NCBI RefSeq assembly: GCF_029024925.1 | Contig: NZ_CP118962.1 | Coordinates: forward strand, 346,501-410,500 | Origin: Enterococcus faecalis | GTDB taxonomy: Bacteria > Bacillota > Bacilli > Lactobacillales > Enterococcaceae | Length of the DNA: 64,000 bases | Direction: 5' to 3' | Shown: positions 54,274 through 63,288 of the stretch, piece after piece | How positions within the stretch are numbered: the stretch's first letter is position 1 | Layout of the letters: the number at the start of each line of letters is the position of its first letter | Translations under genes and position numbers: made by a program | The notes under the pieces: model-generated | What the model was told of the DNA's origin: nothing | Seen by the model: the letters and a program-made list of their open reading frames with translations, nothing else | The model's database searches: none

Positions 54274-55533
54274 TCAAGAATATGGCAGCTGCCATATTCT
54301 TGGCTCTCTGTCAAATAGTGTTGATGAGTTAACCGATGGAGAATTAGAAACAATCAGTTGGCTTAGCATTTGTTCAAGTTCGCCTTCGGCCTGTTGAAAG
54401 CCTTTATGACTGCGACCTAGGAATTTTTGGTTGTAAGTATCAAAAGACGAGACTAAGAAACGTTCCATCGACTCTTCGTTTTGGAACTGTTCCTTGCGGT
54501 GGCTGTATTTCTTGATTTGCTTATTAAAGGATTCAATCAAGTTCGTAGAATAAATACTCTTGCGTATGGCCAAGGGGAAATCATAGAAAGTGAGCAAGTG
54601 ATCGTTCGAAAGAATCGATTCAACCACTTTTGGATAGCTGGTTTTCCATTTTTCCGCAAAAGCACCACGTGCTTCCAACGCCACCTCTTTAGATGAGGCT
54701 TGATACACCATTTTAAAATCATCACAGACTTCCTTACAATCATCGACACGCACTTTGTGACTGATATTACGGGAAACGTGTACACAACAATGTTGAAAAC
54801 GAGCTTTGGGATAGAACCGACTAATCGCTCCTACCATCCCCTTTAAGCCATCCGTGATGAACAGGAGGACATTTTTCAAACCGCGCTCTTGAAGGTCCAA
54901 TAAAATTTCCTCCCAAATCGTGATGGATTCAGTCGGTGCAATCGCATAGCTCAATACTTCCTTTGATCCGTCCGGGCGAATGCCAACTGCGATATGAATC
55001 GCTTCCTTGGCGACGGTTTTCCGCTTTAACGGAATATACGTTGCGTCCATATAAATAGCAGCATAACGGTCATGAAGCTCCCACCCTTTAAACGCCGTTA
55101 CCTCTTCTGTAAATGATTTTGTTATATTGGACATGGTTTGGGGCGTGTAGTGATGCCCATACATTTTCTCAATCAAGTCTGCGATTTCCGACATGGTAAT
55201 ACCTTTTCGGAAGAGGTGAATGATGGTCTCCTCTAACGTGTCATTCGTCCGTCTATAAGCAGGAACAGTCTGTTGCTTGAACTCACCATTGCGGTCGCGC
55301 GGAATCTGGGGATGAAGTTCCCCATACTCGGTCTTGACCGTACGGTCATAGGAGCCGTTACGAGAATTACCCGTGTTAAAACCAATGCGATCATACTTTT
55401 CATAATCTAGGAAGGCCGTTAACTCCGTTTTGAGAAGCGTATTGACTGCTTTCTCCAAATGGACACGGAATAATTCATTCAAATCGCCTTTGTTCGCTAG
55501 AGTCTTTAGAATTTCTGTAGTAAAATCGTTCAT
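54274..55533 (-). CDS. IS256-family (mutator) transposase
   Basis: Transposase of 419 residues with the family core: NSRNGSYDRTVKTEYGE near 55, DATYIPLKRKTV near 168, FITDGLKGMVGAI near 232, and IRKSIYSTNLIESFNKQIKK near 328-347. The last 20 or so residues (from SSTLFDREP) are encoded by the joined ISL3 end, so the natural C-terminus is altered. The catalytic DDE residues seem kept. Activity needs two ends, and one is missing. Confidence 0.85.
   Translation of the reverse strand: MNDFTTEILKTLANKGDLNELFRVHLEKAVNTLLKTELTAFLDYEKYDRIGFNTGNSRNGSYDRTVKTEYGELHPQIPRDRNGEFKQQTVPAYRRTNDTLEETIIHLFRKGITMSEIADLIEKMYGHHYTPQTMSNITKSFTEEVTAFKGWELHDRYAAIYMDATYIPLKRKTVAKEAIHIAVGIRPDGSKEVLSYAIAPTESITIWEEILLDLQERGLKNVLLFITDGLKGMVGAISRFYPKARFQHCCVHVSRNISHKVRVDDCKEVCDDFKMVYQASSKEVALEARGAFAEKWKTSYPKVVESILSNDHLLTFYDFPLAIRKSIYSTNLIESFNKQIKKYSHRKEQFQNEESMERFLVSSFDTYNQKFLGRSHKGFQQAEGELEQMLSQLIVSNSPSVNSSTLFDREPRIWQLPYS
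54275..54302. repeat. Perfect 28-bp palindrome
   Basis: CAAGAATATGGCAG followed directly by its reverse complement. It lies between the hydrolase stop and an ISL3-type end and would form a hairpin without a loop; there is no T run. Confidence 0.85.
54302..54328 (+). mobile_element. Solitary ISL3-type inverted-repeat end
   Basis: GGCTCTCTGTCAAATAGTGT matches the end at 52844 in inverse orientation. Only this end remains, joined to the IS256-type element. Confidence 0.7.
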
Positions 55534-55628
55534 AGGGAAGTCCTCTCTTCTGTGAATGTGTTGTGGTAACTCTATTCTACAGAAGGGACTTCCTTTTTTC
55601 TATTTACACAAAATATTTTACACTCTCC
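54329..55628 (-). mobile_element. IS256-family insertion sequence, left end lost
   Basis: The right end is present (reading inward GAGAGTGTAAAATATTTTGT, ending at 55628). The left end has been replaced by the ISL3-type end at 54302. Confidence 0.78.
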
Positions 55629-55720
55629 ATGAAGCGGTTCATTTGATTTAAGTCATATAAATACAATGATAAATTTTTTAGATCAAATATATTATAAAAT
55701 AAAGGAACAATAATAATTTT

Positions 55721-56087
55721 TTAGTTTACATAAAATATAGTTTTAACTCTTTTGAGAGTCGCTTCAGTGTCGCCGTTTACTATAACTGCTGCAATTTCTC
55801 CATCTTCCACAACTGGTTGTCTTCGAATCAACACTTAACTATCAGAAGGGATTGTAGGAACCATGCTATTACCTTTGGTTTTTAAATAAAAGACTTCACC
55901 AGTGGGCAAGTTTTCGTCTATCTCTTCTCTATATTCTTCAATATATTCTTCAGCTAAAATAGGATCTCCACAAGCAATTTCTCCCAAAACAGGAATCTAT
56001 CTATATTTTTTAACAGGTATTAAATTTTTAGGTATCTCGCCATACCGCGAATCAATCGTAGACTTCAATATGCCAAAATAATCTGCT
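55721..56087 (-). pseudogene. Phage CI-type repressor remnant with S24 peptidase domain
   Basis: Minus-strand frame IADYFGILKSTIDSRYGEI, then IPVLGEIACGDPI (LexA-type cleavage site), TKGNSMVP (catalytic Ser), and VNGDTEATLKRVK (catalytic Lys) to TAA at 55723-55721. It is interrupted by two in-frame stops, TAG before IPVLG near 56000 and TAA near 55838. The HTH is missing. 55629-55720 shows no supported gene. Confidence 0.78.
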
Positions 56088-56324
56088 ATGTCGTTAAAGG
56101 CAGCGCGCGCTAATGCTGGATTCACTAGCAAAGAAGCCGCTAAAACTGCTGATGTGCATTTTCAAACGTTGTCCAAATATGAAAAAGATAGTTCTGATAT
56201 TCCATTTTCTCTTTTAAATGAGCTGTCTAATCTGTATCAAGTTCCTATTAACAATATTTTTTTGGGCGAAGAGTACGATTTAATCCGTATCATAAATAAT
56301 AAAAGAAATGAGGTAATGAATTGA
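56088..56324 (+). CDS. Xre/Cro-type helix-turn-helix protein
   Basis: Protein of 78 residues: SLKAARANAGFTSKEAAKTADVHFQTLSKYEKD is an Xre HTH, followed by SSDIPFSLLNELSNLYQVPINNIFLG. The start region is fused to the phage repressor remnant at 56085-56088, and no ribosome site is evident, so expression is doubtful; the true N-terminus may have been lost. Probably phage derived. A few codons of a following gene (from 56321) end at 56380. Confidence 0.6.
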   Translation: MSLKAARANAGFTSKEAAKTADVHFQTLSKYEKDSSDIPFSLLNELSNLYQVPINNIFLGEEYDLIRIINNKRNEVMN

Positions 56325-56742
56325 ACGAAGTTTCAAAGGACGTTCTGGCAATCGAAGCCCACGAAAAAGCAAAGTCTTAGTCTGATACGCTTAACACTTC
56401 TTTACTATAGATTGCTCTAAGTGTAAACCGTCAGGCTTTTTTACTGTCTATATTTAACTAGCACCACGCGTATGAGTATTAGTCTCTTAAATTAAAATTG
56501 GTCTGGAAAGTAACTTGTCAATTCAAGGTCTTTATCAAGGGCTATTAAATAGGGAACCTTGTAGGGAAATCAATTCATTTTATGAAATTGATTTCTCTTT
56601 TGTTTAAACAAAATTATCCTAATTGATTCTGTAAGCACTTTACTTAGCGATACATAAAAATTGTGATATAATTCAGTTATAGTTTTAAAGGATATTATGG
56701 TCACTAAGTTAAACATATAAATTTTTATGGAGGTGTGGTAAT
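56325..56742. other. Region between the Xre gene and clpL
   Basis: Contains a stem-loop GAAATCAATT / AATTGATTTC (56566-56595) and a TATAAT at 56667-56672 as a possible -10 for clpL with a weak -35. I see no clear CtsR or CIRCE operator. AGGTGTGG precedes the clpL start. No gene is supported beyond a short tail at its left end. Confidence 0.5.
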
Positions 56743-58857
56743 ATGGCAAATTTCTACGGAAATGATCCTTTTTTTAACAATGATATGGATGATGTTTTCA
56801 ATCAATTATTTCGGCGCATGGATAATCAAAATTCGGAGCGTGCACGGTATTTGGTTAATGGACAATCGTTGACACCAGATGAGTTTGCTCAATACCGAGC
56901 AACTGGTAAGCTACCCCAAAATAATAAAACAATAGAAGTATCTAAAGATGGTAAACAGGCTGTTAAAAAAGGAGGGATTTTAGAAAAGTTAGGGACTAAT
57001 TTGACGGAACAGGCTCGTGATGGCTTACTAGATCCAGTGATTGGACGTGAGAATGAGATTCAAGAAACTGCAGAAATTTTGAGTCGTAGAACGAAAAATA
57101 ATGCAATCTTAGTTGGTGATGCCGGTGTAGGTAAAACTGCAGTCGTCGAAGGTCTGGCTCAAGCAATTGTGGCTGGTAAAGTTCCAGAAACGATTCAAGA
57201 TAAAGAAATCTATTCGATTGATTTATCGTCTTTGGAAGCGGGAACTCAATATCGCGGTTCTTTTGAAGAAAATATTAAACAGCTGGTAGAGGAAGTTAAA
57301 GCAGCTGGTAATATTATTCTATTCTTCGATGAAATTCATCAGATTCTCGGCACAGGTGCCACTGGTGGTGAAGATGGTGGCAAAGGATTGGCTGATATCA
57401 TTAAACCTGCTTTGTCACGTGGCGAGCTGAGTGTAATCGGGGCTACGACTCAAGATGAATATCGCAATACTATTTTGAAAAATGCGGCTTTGGCACGGCG
57501 ATTCAATGATGTTGTGATTAATGAACCGACGGCCGCTGACACTTTACGTATATTACAAGGTGTTAAAGAGCTGTACGAAAAACATCATCATGTTGTATTA
57601 CCAGATGATGTTTTGAAGGCGGCTGTGGATTATTCAATCCAATATATACCACAACGCACTTTGCCAGATAAAGCTATCGATTTGATCGACATGACTGCGG
57701 CTCATTTAGCGGCTAAAAATTCGCAAACTGATGTTGAGACATTGGATCAACGCCTTAAAAAATTAGAGGCAGCTAAGGAGGCCGCCATTAAAGCGGAGGA
57801 CTTTACAAAAGCCGCTGATATCAAGAAGTCGATCGAGGAAACCAAGAAAAAAATTAAAGAAACGGATCAAAAAGAAAAAATCACTGCCACGATTGATGAT
57901 GTGGCACAATCGGTTGAACGTTTAACTGGTATACCAGTTTCTGATATGGGCGCTAATGATATTGAGCGCTTGAAAAATCTTGATAAGCGTCTGAAAAGTA
58001 AGGTAATCGGTCAAGATGAAGCGGTTGAAATGGTAGCAAAAGCAATTCGGCGTAACCGTGCGGGCTTTTCAGAGGGTAATCAGCCGATTGGAAGTTTTCT
58101 GTTTGTGGGCCCAACTGGCGTAGGAAAGACTGAATTAGCTAAGCAATTAGCCTTAGATATGTTTGGAAATGAAAATGCGATTATTCGGCTAGATATGAGT
58201 GAATATGCTGATCGTACAGCTGTGTCGAAATTAATTGGGACCTCGGCTGGATACGTAGGCTATGAAGATAATGCTAATACTCTAACTGAACGGGTTCGGC
58301 GTAATCCATATTCCATTGTATTATTAGATGAAATTGAAAAGGCTGATCCACAAGTATTAACGTTACTGTTACAAGTGATGGATGATGGGCGCTTAACGGA
58401 TGGACAAGGCAATGTCATTAATTTCAAAAATACGATTATTATTGCTACTTCTAATGCTGGCTTTGGTAATGAAGCATTAAGTGGTGACAAGCAACGAGAT
58501 CAGTCATTAATGGATAAGTTAGCACCATTTTTCCGCCCAGAATTTCTGAACCGTTTTAATGGAATCGTGGAATTTTCACATCTGACTAAGCAAGACTTAA
58601 GTCAAATTGTTGAGTTGATGTTGGCGGATGTACAAAAAACTTTAGCCAAAAAATCCATCAAACTTGAGGTAACTAAAGCGGCCAAAGATTGGCTGATGGA
58701 ACAAGGCTATGATGAAGCAATGGGTGCGCGGCCATTACGGCGAGTAATTGAACAACAAATTCGTGATAAGGTAACGGATTTTTACCTTGACCACTTAGAT
58801 GTCAAAAACTTGAAGGCTGATTTAGTGGATGATGAGATTGTGATATCGGCAGCTTAG
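56743..58857 (+). CDS. clpL: ClpL, HSP100/AAA+ chaperone
   Basis: ATP-dependent disaggregase of 704 residues. Short N-terminal region with Asn/Phe-rich [14 protein letters not shown] instead of a full Clp N-domain, first AAA+ domain (Walker A GDAGVGKT near 125, Walker [10 protein letters not shown] near 192), a short middle coiled coil (about 335-385 with [10 protein letters not shown]), second AAA+ domain ([13 protein letters not shown] near 457, [10 protein letters not shown] near 527), and a C-terminal small domain. No ClpP-binding tripeptide loop is obvious. ClpL gives heat and stress tolerance in lactobacilli and on Listeria and Enterococcus plasmids. Flanked here by mobile DNA. Confidence 0.93.
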   Translation: MANFYGNDPFFNNDMDDVFNQLFRRMDNQNSERARYLVNGQSLTPDEFAQYRATGKLPQNNKTIEVSKDGKQAVKKGGILEKLGTNLTEQARDGLLDPVIGRENEIQETAEILSRRTKNNAILVGDAGVGKTAVVEGLAQAIVAGKVPETIQDKEIYSIDLSSLEAGTQYRGSFEENIKQLVEEVKAAGNIILFFDEIHQILGTGATGGEDGGKGLADIIKPALSRGELSVIGATTQDEYRNTILKNAALARRFNDVVINEPTAADTLRILQGVKELYEKHHHVVLPDDVLKAAVDYSIQYIPQRTLPDKAIDLIDMTAAHLAAKNSQTDVETLDQRLKKLEAAKEAAIKAEDFTKAADIKKSIEETKKKIKETDQKEKITATIDDVAQSVERLTGIPVSDMGANDIERLKNLDKRLKSKVIGQDEAVEMVAKAIRRNRAGFSEGNQPIGSFLFVGPTGVGKTELAKQLALDMFGNENAIIRLDMSEYADRTAVSKLIGTSAGYVGYEDNANTLTERVRRNPYSIVLLDEIEKADPQVLTLLLQVMDDGRLTDGQGNVINFKNTIIIATSNAGFGNEALSGDKQRDQSLMDKLAPFFRPEFLNRFNGIVEFSHLTKQDLSQIVELMLADVQKTLAKKSIKLEVTKAAKDWLMEQGYDEAMGARPLRRVIEQQIRDKVTDFYLDHLDVKNLKADLVDDEIVISAA

Positions 58858-58906
58858 CTTAAATCAGTGTTCATAAATAACTTTATATAAGAGGAGATTT
58901 ATTGGG

Positions 58907-58936
58907 AAGGAGATTGCTTGATAGATCTCCTTTTTT
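58907..58936 (+). terminator. Terminator of clpL
   Basis: AAGGAGAT / ATCTCCTT with a ten-base loop and T run. Confidence 0.85.
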
Positions 58937-58978
58937 CGTTGATTTTCACCATTTGATATTAATCTATTGAGTAATATG

Positions 58979-60331
58979 GGTAGCGTCAAGAATCTTGTGT
59001 AAATGAAATGCCTCCGTACATATAATATGTAGTTAATTTAAATAAAGGATGATTCCAGGGTGTCCTGAAGTCCTTTGAATCCGCGATGGATTCGCTTCAT
59101 GGACTTATCGTTGTAGACATTAAACTGAGAGACCAGGAATCGATCCAGTGAATTTTCCGTTGGAAATTGTTCTTTGTGGTTGGTGTTGCGTTTGAGATGC
59201 TTGTTAAAGTTCTCAATCAAGTTGGTTGAATACAATGAACCGCGAATAGCTGGTGGGAAATCCAGGAAAGTGAGCAGATTCGGCATTTTAAGCAGATTTT
59301 TGATTAACTTGGGATAGGTCTGATGCCAGTTGTTGGCGAAGTCATTCAATTTTAGTTCGGCTTCTTGCCGGTTAGTAGCCCGATGAACTTGTTTAAAGTC
59401 ATTGATAACGGCCTTACGGTCTTTAACCCGAACCTTGTTTATCAGATTACGCCCAGCATGAACCAGGCACCGTTACCGTTTAGCCTTGGGGAAATGCCCA
59501 CTTAAGCCCTCATCCAAGCTAACTAACCCATCGGCCACAAACAGCAGGACATCTTTGACACCTTGCTTGATCAAGGTTCCCAACAACTCAGTCCAGGTAC
59601 CGGTCGATTCTGTCGGCGTCACTTGGTAGTTCAGCACTTCTTTCGTGCCATCTGGACGAATCCCAATCGCAATATGAACGGCTTCTTTTTGGACGGTATC
59701 CCGCTTTAACGGCAGGTAGGTAGCGTCTTAGAAAACGGATGCATATTGTGAAGCTAGCCGACGTTGTTGGAACGCTTGAACCTGTTCATCAACAGCTTTA
59801 GTCATGTTGGAAACCGTGGATTTGGAGTAGTGGGTACCGTACATTTTCTCAATAAGTTCCGCAATTTCAGCGGTGGTGATTCCCTTGGTATACAGCTGAA
59901 TAACCGTCGTTTCCAGGCTATCACTGTGCCGACCGTAGGCTGGCAAGGTGTGATTTTCAAAGATGCCGTTGCGATCCCGCGGAATGGTTAAGTTAAGTTG
60001 CCCATACTTCGTATCAAATGAGCGCTCATAACTGCCGTTGCGGTTATTGCCGGTGTTAATCCCAGCATAGGAGTAACGTTCGTAGCCTAAAAAAGCTGCC
60101 AGTTTCGTTTGAAGCAGCTGGTTAATCGCAATTTCGAGGTGGTGCCGAAAAACTTCGTCTAAATCTTGTTTTTGAACTAGTGTAGCGATAATTTCTGTGG
60201 TAAGTTCATTCATGGGGAATGCCTCCTGTGATGTTTTCTGTGGTTACTAAATATCATAAGGGAAGGCATTCACTATTTCTATACAATTTAGAAATCTTTT
60301 TATGCGGTTACACAAGATATTTTACGCTCTC
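58979..60331 (-). mobile_element. IS256-family insertion sequence, degenerate
   Basis: 1,353 bp with inverted ends GGTAGCGTCAAGAATCTTGT and (reading inward) GAGAGCGTAAAATATCTTGT. Flanks show no target duplication. Confidence 0.85.
59038..60213 (-). pseudogene. IS256-family transposase with two in-frame stops
   Basis: One continuous frame of 391 codons (MNELTTEIIATLVQKQ to LESSFI). It is broken by TAG near 59730 (ASVF*DATYLPLKR) and by TAA near 59474 (AKR*RCLVHAGRN). All other family blocks are readable, including STNLIENFNKHLKR. A different IS256-group member from the copy at 54274; the type is close to lactobacillar elements (impression only). Confidence 0.87.
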
Positions 60332-60368
60332 TTTTTTTATATAGTCTTAATTATTTCTTTAATTTATG

Positions 60369-61424
60369 ATTTGTCAAATTAAGTTAGAATAAAATGCTTC
60401 TTGTACATAGCTCAAAAATATCTCAATTGGTGTTCTGTAATTCAATGATTTTCTTGGAATATGATTACGTTGATTGCTGACACTGGAAATAAATGTCTGA
60501 TTCACTTCTCTAAAATCCATTGATTTCGGCAGTCCATTACGACGCAGAATCCCGTTAGAATTCTCGTTTAATGGGCGTTGAGAAGGTGTTCCAGGGTCCG
60601 CAAAATATATATCAATATCGTGTTGGTTACTAATGGCTTTCCAGTTAGAAAATTCTTTTCCACAGTCAAACGTAATAGATTTAAAGAAGTTTTTAGGGAA
60701 GCGAGAAAACCATTGATTAAGGGCGGTTTCAATATCTAATGCCTTACGGCCGTTGGGTTTAATCGTGATAATGACTTTAGATAATCTTTCAACTAAAGTA
60801 ATGACGGCACTTTTATGATGAATGCCAACGATCGTATCACCTTCAAGGTGACCAAACTCAGAATTGAAATCAGGATAATTATCAGGTCGATCATGGATTG
60901 AGCGCTGATATTGTTGTTTTCCCCGTTTTTCCTGATGACCATTGGGTTTTCTTTTACCTTTCATCGGTAGTGTGTCAATATCAAATATCCCTTTAGAAAA
61001 TAAACGATAAAGTGTTCTCATACCGCATGAAACAGGCCTTTCTTTTCGCCCGATAATGACGTCAGGCGTCCAACCAAGAGTGACTTTCTCTTTAATGTAA
61101 TCTACTTCATGAGCAGGTAATTGAATGACTTTTCTACCACATTTTTTCTTATTTTCTTTATACTGGTGCCAATAATCAAGAGCAGTCTTGCCTTGCTTGA
61201 ACTTATTGACTACATTATAAATAGTTTGTATAGCACGACCCATTCGGTTAGCGATTTCAACCGGTTTATTATGTTGAAGATAATATGATTCTATCATTGT
61301 CAGTTCGTCTATGGTAAGATGTTTGTAGGTCATTTATGGTTACACTCCTTTGTTTTCTTTCGTCGGAAATACAATTTGAGTGTACCATAAATGCCTTTTT
61401 ATTTTTCTAACTTAATTTTACAAT
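60369..61424 (-). mobile_element. IS30-family (IS6770-like) insertion sequence, copy 2
   Basis: Same ends, length and transposase as copy 1 at 44249 but opposite orientation. The right outer flank shares TTATAACGCG with copy 1. It ends 16 bases from the gntR stop codon. Confidence 0.85.
60374..61333 (-). CDS. IS30-family transposase
   Basis: 319 residues, identical to the transposase at 44340, with intact HTH and DDE blocks (HLEGDTIVG, TFDCGKEF, NENSNGILRR). Recent transposition or duplication is implied. Confidence 0.92.
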   Translation of the reverse strand: MTYKHLTIDELTMIESYYLQHNKPVEIANRMGRAIQTIYNVVNKFKQGKTALDYWHQYKENKKKCGRKVIQLPAHEVDYIKEKVTLGWTPDVIIGRKERPVSCGMRTLYRLFSKGIFDIDTLPMKGKRKPNGHQEKRGKQQYQRSIHDRPDNYPDFNSEFGHLEGDTIVGIHHKSAVITLVERLSKVIITIKPNGRKALDIETALNQWFSRFPKNFFKSITFDCGKEFSNWKAISNQHDIDIYFADPGTPSQRPLNENSNGILRRNGLPKSMDFREVNQTFISSVSNQRNHIPRKSLNYRTPIEIFLSYVQEAFYSNLI

Positions 61425-61440
61425 TCGCGTTATAAAAAAG

Positions 61441-62169
61441 CTAGTTTTCTTTTTGAATAAAATTTTGGTAAGAAAGTTTACTCGTTAAAATTTTTCTTTC
61501 AGAAATAATAATTAATTCGTTATTTGTATTGTAAAGAGACTTAGTTACAACTAAAGCTGCCTCATCTTTGCTTTGCAAAAGATCAATTTCATCAGGATTT
61601 AATCTACGAGCTTTGTATTTTTCTTCAACAATTTTTAAAGGGATATCAATCGTATTAATTAACTTATCTACCCCTTCTTCTTTTAACTTAGCTTCATTAA
61701 TGAAATTAAAATACTGGTTTTTCAAAATAATGGTCTCTAATGCTACAGGTATATCTAACAACTTACGCAATACTTGAATTTTAATAATATTGTGTTCTTG
61801 TTGTAAACCCATTTTCTGTCTTAGGCTTAATTGTGCAGCCTCTTTCTTGAAAAAAATTAGTTCACTAGTTAATTCTTCTGAATTCATACCTTCATAATGC
61901 GCTCTGAAATCAAGGTCAAAAAAAGAATTAATTGTATTTTTTTTAATGGAAGAAACAAAAGACCCTTTTCCCTGAATACGATAAATATACCCTCTATTTT
62001 CCAACTCATTCATGGTTAAACGAACAGTAGTCCGACTAACTGAGTATTCTTCGCAGATTTCTTTTTCTGTAGGAAGTTTATCATTTGGGGACATATCATT
62101 TTGAATTTGTTCTAATAGTGTATTAACCAACTGAACGTAAAGTGGTAATTTATTTGTATTATCTAGCAT
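61441..62169 (-). CDS. GntR/HutC-family regulator with UTRA domain
   Basis: Regulator of 242 residues: winged helix (about 8-75; LPTEKEICEEYSVSRTTVRLTM and GYIYRIQGKGSFV) and a C-terminal UTRA effector domain (about 95-235; IIKIQVLRKL, VALETIILKN). It is divergent from the operon beginning at 62346 and probably represses it through TTGTTATAACAA-type sites at both promoters. The effector is likely a sugar phosphate. The gene ends close to the IS30 copy but looks full length. Confidence 0.88.
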   Translation of the reverse strand: MLDNTNKLPLYVQLVNTLLEQIQNDMSPNDKLPTEKEICEEYSVSRTTVRLTMNELENRGYIYRIQGKGSFVSSIKKNTINSFFDLDFRAHYEGMNSEELTSELIFFKKEAAQLSLRQKMGLQQEHNIIKIQVLRKLLDIPVALETIILKNQYFNFINEAKLKEEGVDKLINTIDIPLKIVEEKYKARRLNPDEIDLLQSKDEAALVVTKSLYNTNNELIIISERKILTSKLSYQNFIQKEN

Positions 62170-62184
62170 AATATTCTCCTCAAT

Positions 62185-62196
62185 TTGTTATAACAT
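62185..62196. promoter_or_regulatory. GntR operator candidate at the regulator start
   Basis: TTGTTATAACAT, one base off a perfect palindrome, 15 bases upstream of the gntR start. It matches the site at 62311. Confidence 0.6.
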
Positions 62197-62243
62197 AATT
62201 ATTATCTAGAAGAGTGTTATAGTCAAGGACTATTTAACAGGAC

Positions 62244-62257
62244 TGTTAACGCTTTAA
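62244..62257 (+). promoter_or_regulatory. Candidate cre site
   Basis: TGTTAACGCTTTAA resembles the CcpA element with a mismatch near the end and sits just upstream of the -35, fitting catabolite control of a sugar operon. Confidence 0.35.
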
Positions 62258-62275
62258 AAATAGTATTGACAATGT

Positions 62276-62303
62276 TAAGAAAACGGTTAAAATATAAATT
62301 AGA
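62276..62303 (+). promoter_or_regulatory. Promoter of the GntR-controlled operon
   Basis: TTGACA (62276-62281), 16 bases, TAAAAT (62298-62303). Confidence 0.65.
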
Positions 62304-62310
62304 TGTAGTG

Positions 62311-62322
62311 TTGTTATAACAA
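62311..62322. promoter_or_regulatory. GntR operator candidate at the operon promoter
   Basis: TTGTTATAACAA is a perfect 12-bp palindrome directly over the expected transcription start. Confidence 0.65.
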
Positions 62323-62345
62323 ATTCGAAAGGTGAGGTTAAAAAT

Positions 62346-63272
62346 ATGAATCAGAAGAGACTATTAGATTTTTCAGCATCAGACTTTTTATCAGTAAGGC
62401 CCATGGAATTAAAACAAGCTATTTTGGCATCAGAAGGAAGAACAGTTATGGCGGAGAATGTTGCGAGCTCATCTAATTTCCTAGCTGGAGTAACCAATGC
62501 TGAACTAGAGCGAGCAGCAGGTGCAGATTTGATTTTATTTAACGCATTGGATTTATTTGATCCTCAAATAGTTGGTATTCCTGATAATATCGAAGAAAGT
62601 CCTGTTGAGTGGATAAAAAAAGCAATTGGTAGACCAATTGGTGTAAATTTGGAGCCAGTTGATATTAAAGCCAGTATGAATGAAGCGAGATCAGAAATCT
62701 CAATTGGTAGAATTGTATCTCCTAAAACATTAAAACAAGCAAATAAGTTAGGTTTTAACTTCATCTGTTTAACAGGTAATCCTGGAACGGGTGTAACGAA
62801 TGATGCAATTAAACATGCGATTGAACTTTCAAGAGAACATTTTGATGGATTGATTATTGCTGGTAAAATGCACGGTGCAGGGGTAGATGAGCCAGTAATG
62901 AACTTAGAAATTGCGAAACAATTTGTAGAAACGGGTATTGATATGCTTTTAGTTCCAGCACCTTATACGGTTCCTTATTTTATGGAGCAAGATTTAAAAG
63001 AGATAGCCGATTACGTTAGATCGCATAATAAAGGGAAATCGATTGAGGATAAAGTTTTGCTGCTAACAGCAAATGGAACGAGTCAAGATTCTTCAGATAG
63101 TGATACGATTAAAAAAATTGCTCTAGCTTCTAAAGCTTGTGGAGCAGATATTCAACACATCGGAGATTCACTTAACGGTATTTGTTTACCTGAAAACATT
63201 TTTGCTCTTGGTCAAGCTATACGTGGATACCGTCATCAAATGGTCATGCTAGGCAAATCTAATTTAAGATAA
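62346..63272 (+). CDS. Unrecognised conserved protein of a sugar operon
   Basis: 308 residues, soluble, no signal peptide. It looks like a TIM-barrel-type enzyme: a rise of alternating strands with VMAENVASSSNFLAGVTNAE near residue 34, GADLILFNALD near 58, RPIGVNLEP near 97, FICLTGNPGTGVTNDA near 139, GKMHGAGVDEP near 177, LLVPAPYTVPY near 202, and LLLTANGTSQDSS near 237. I do not know its activity. AAAGGTGAGG precedes the ATG. Co-transcribed with the EIIC gene 16 bases downstream, so it probably acts on the imported sugar. Confidence 0.6.
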   Translation: MNQKRLLDFSASDFLSVRPMELKQAILASEGRTVMAENVASSSNFLAGVTNAELERAAGADLILFNALDLFDPQIVGIPDNIEESPVEWIKKAIGRPIGVNLEPVDIKASMNEARSEISIGRIVSPKTLKQANKLGFNFICLTGNPGTGVTNDAIKHAIELSREHFDGLIIAGKMHGAGVDEPVMNLEIAKQFVETGIDMLLVPAPYTVPYFMEQDLKEIADYVRSHNKGKSIEDKVLLLTANGTSQDSSDSDTIKKIALASKACGADIQHIGDSLNGICLPENIFALGQAIRGYRHQMVMLGKSNLR

Positions 63273-63288
63273 AAGGAGATTTAAGATT

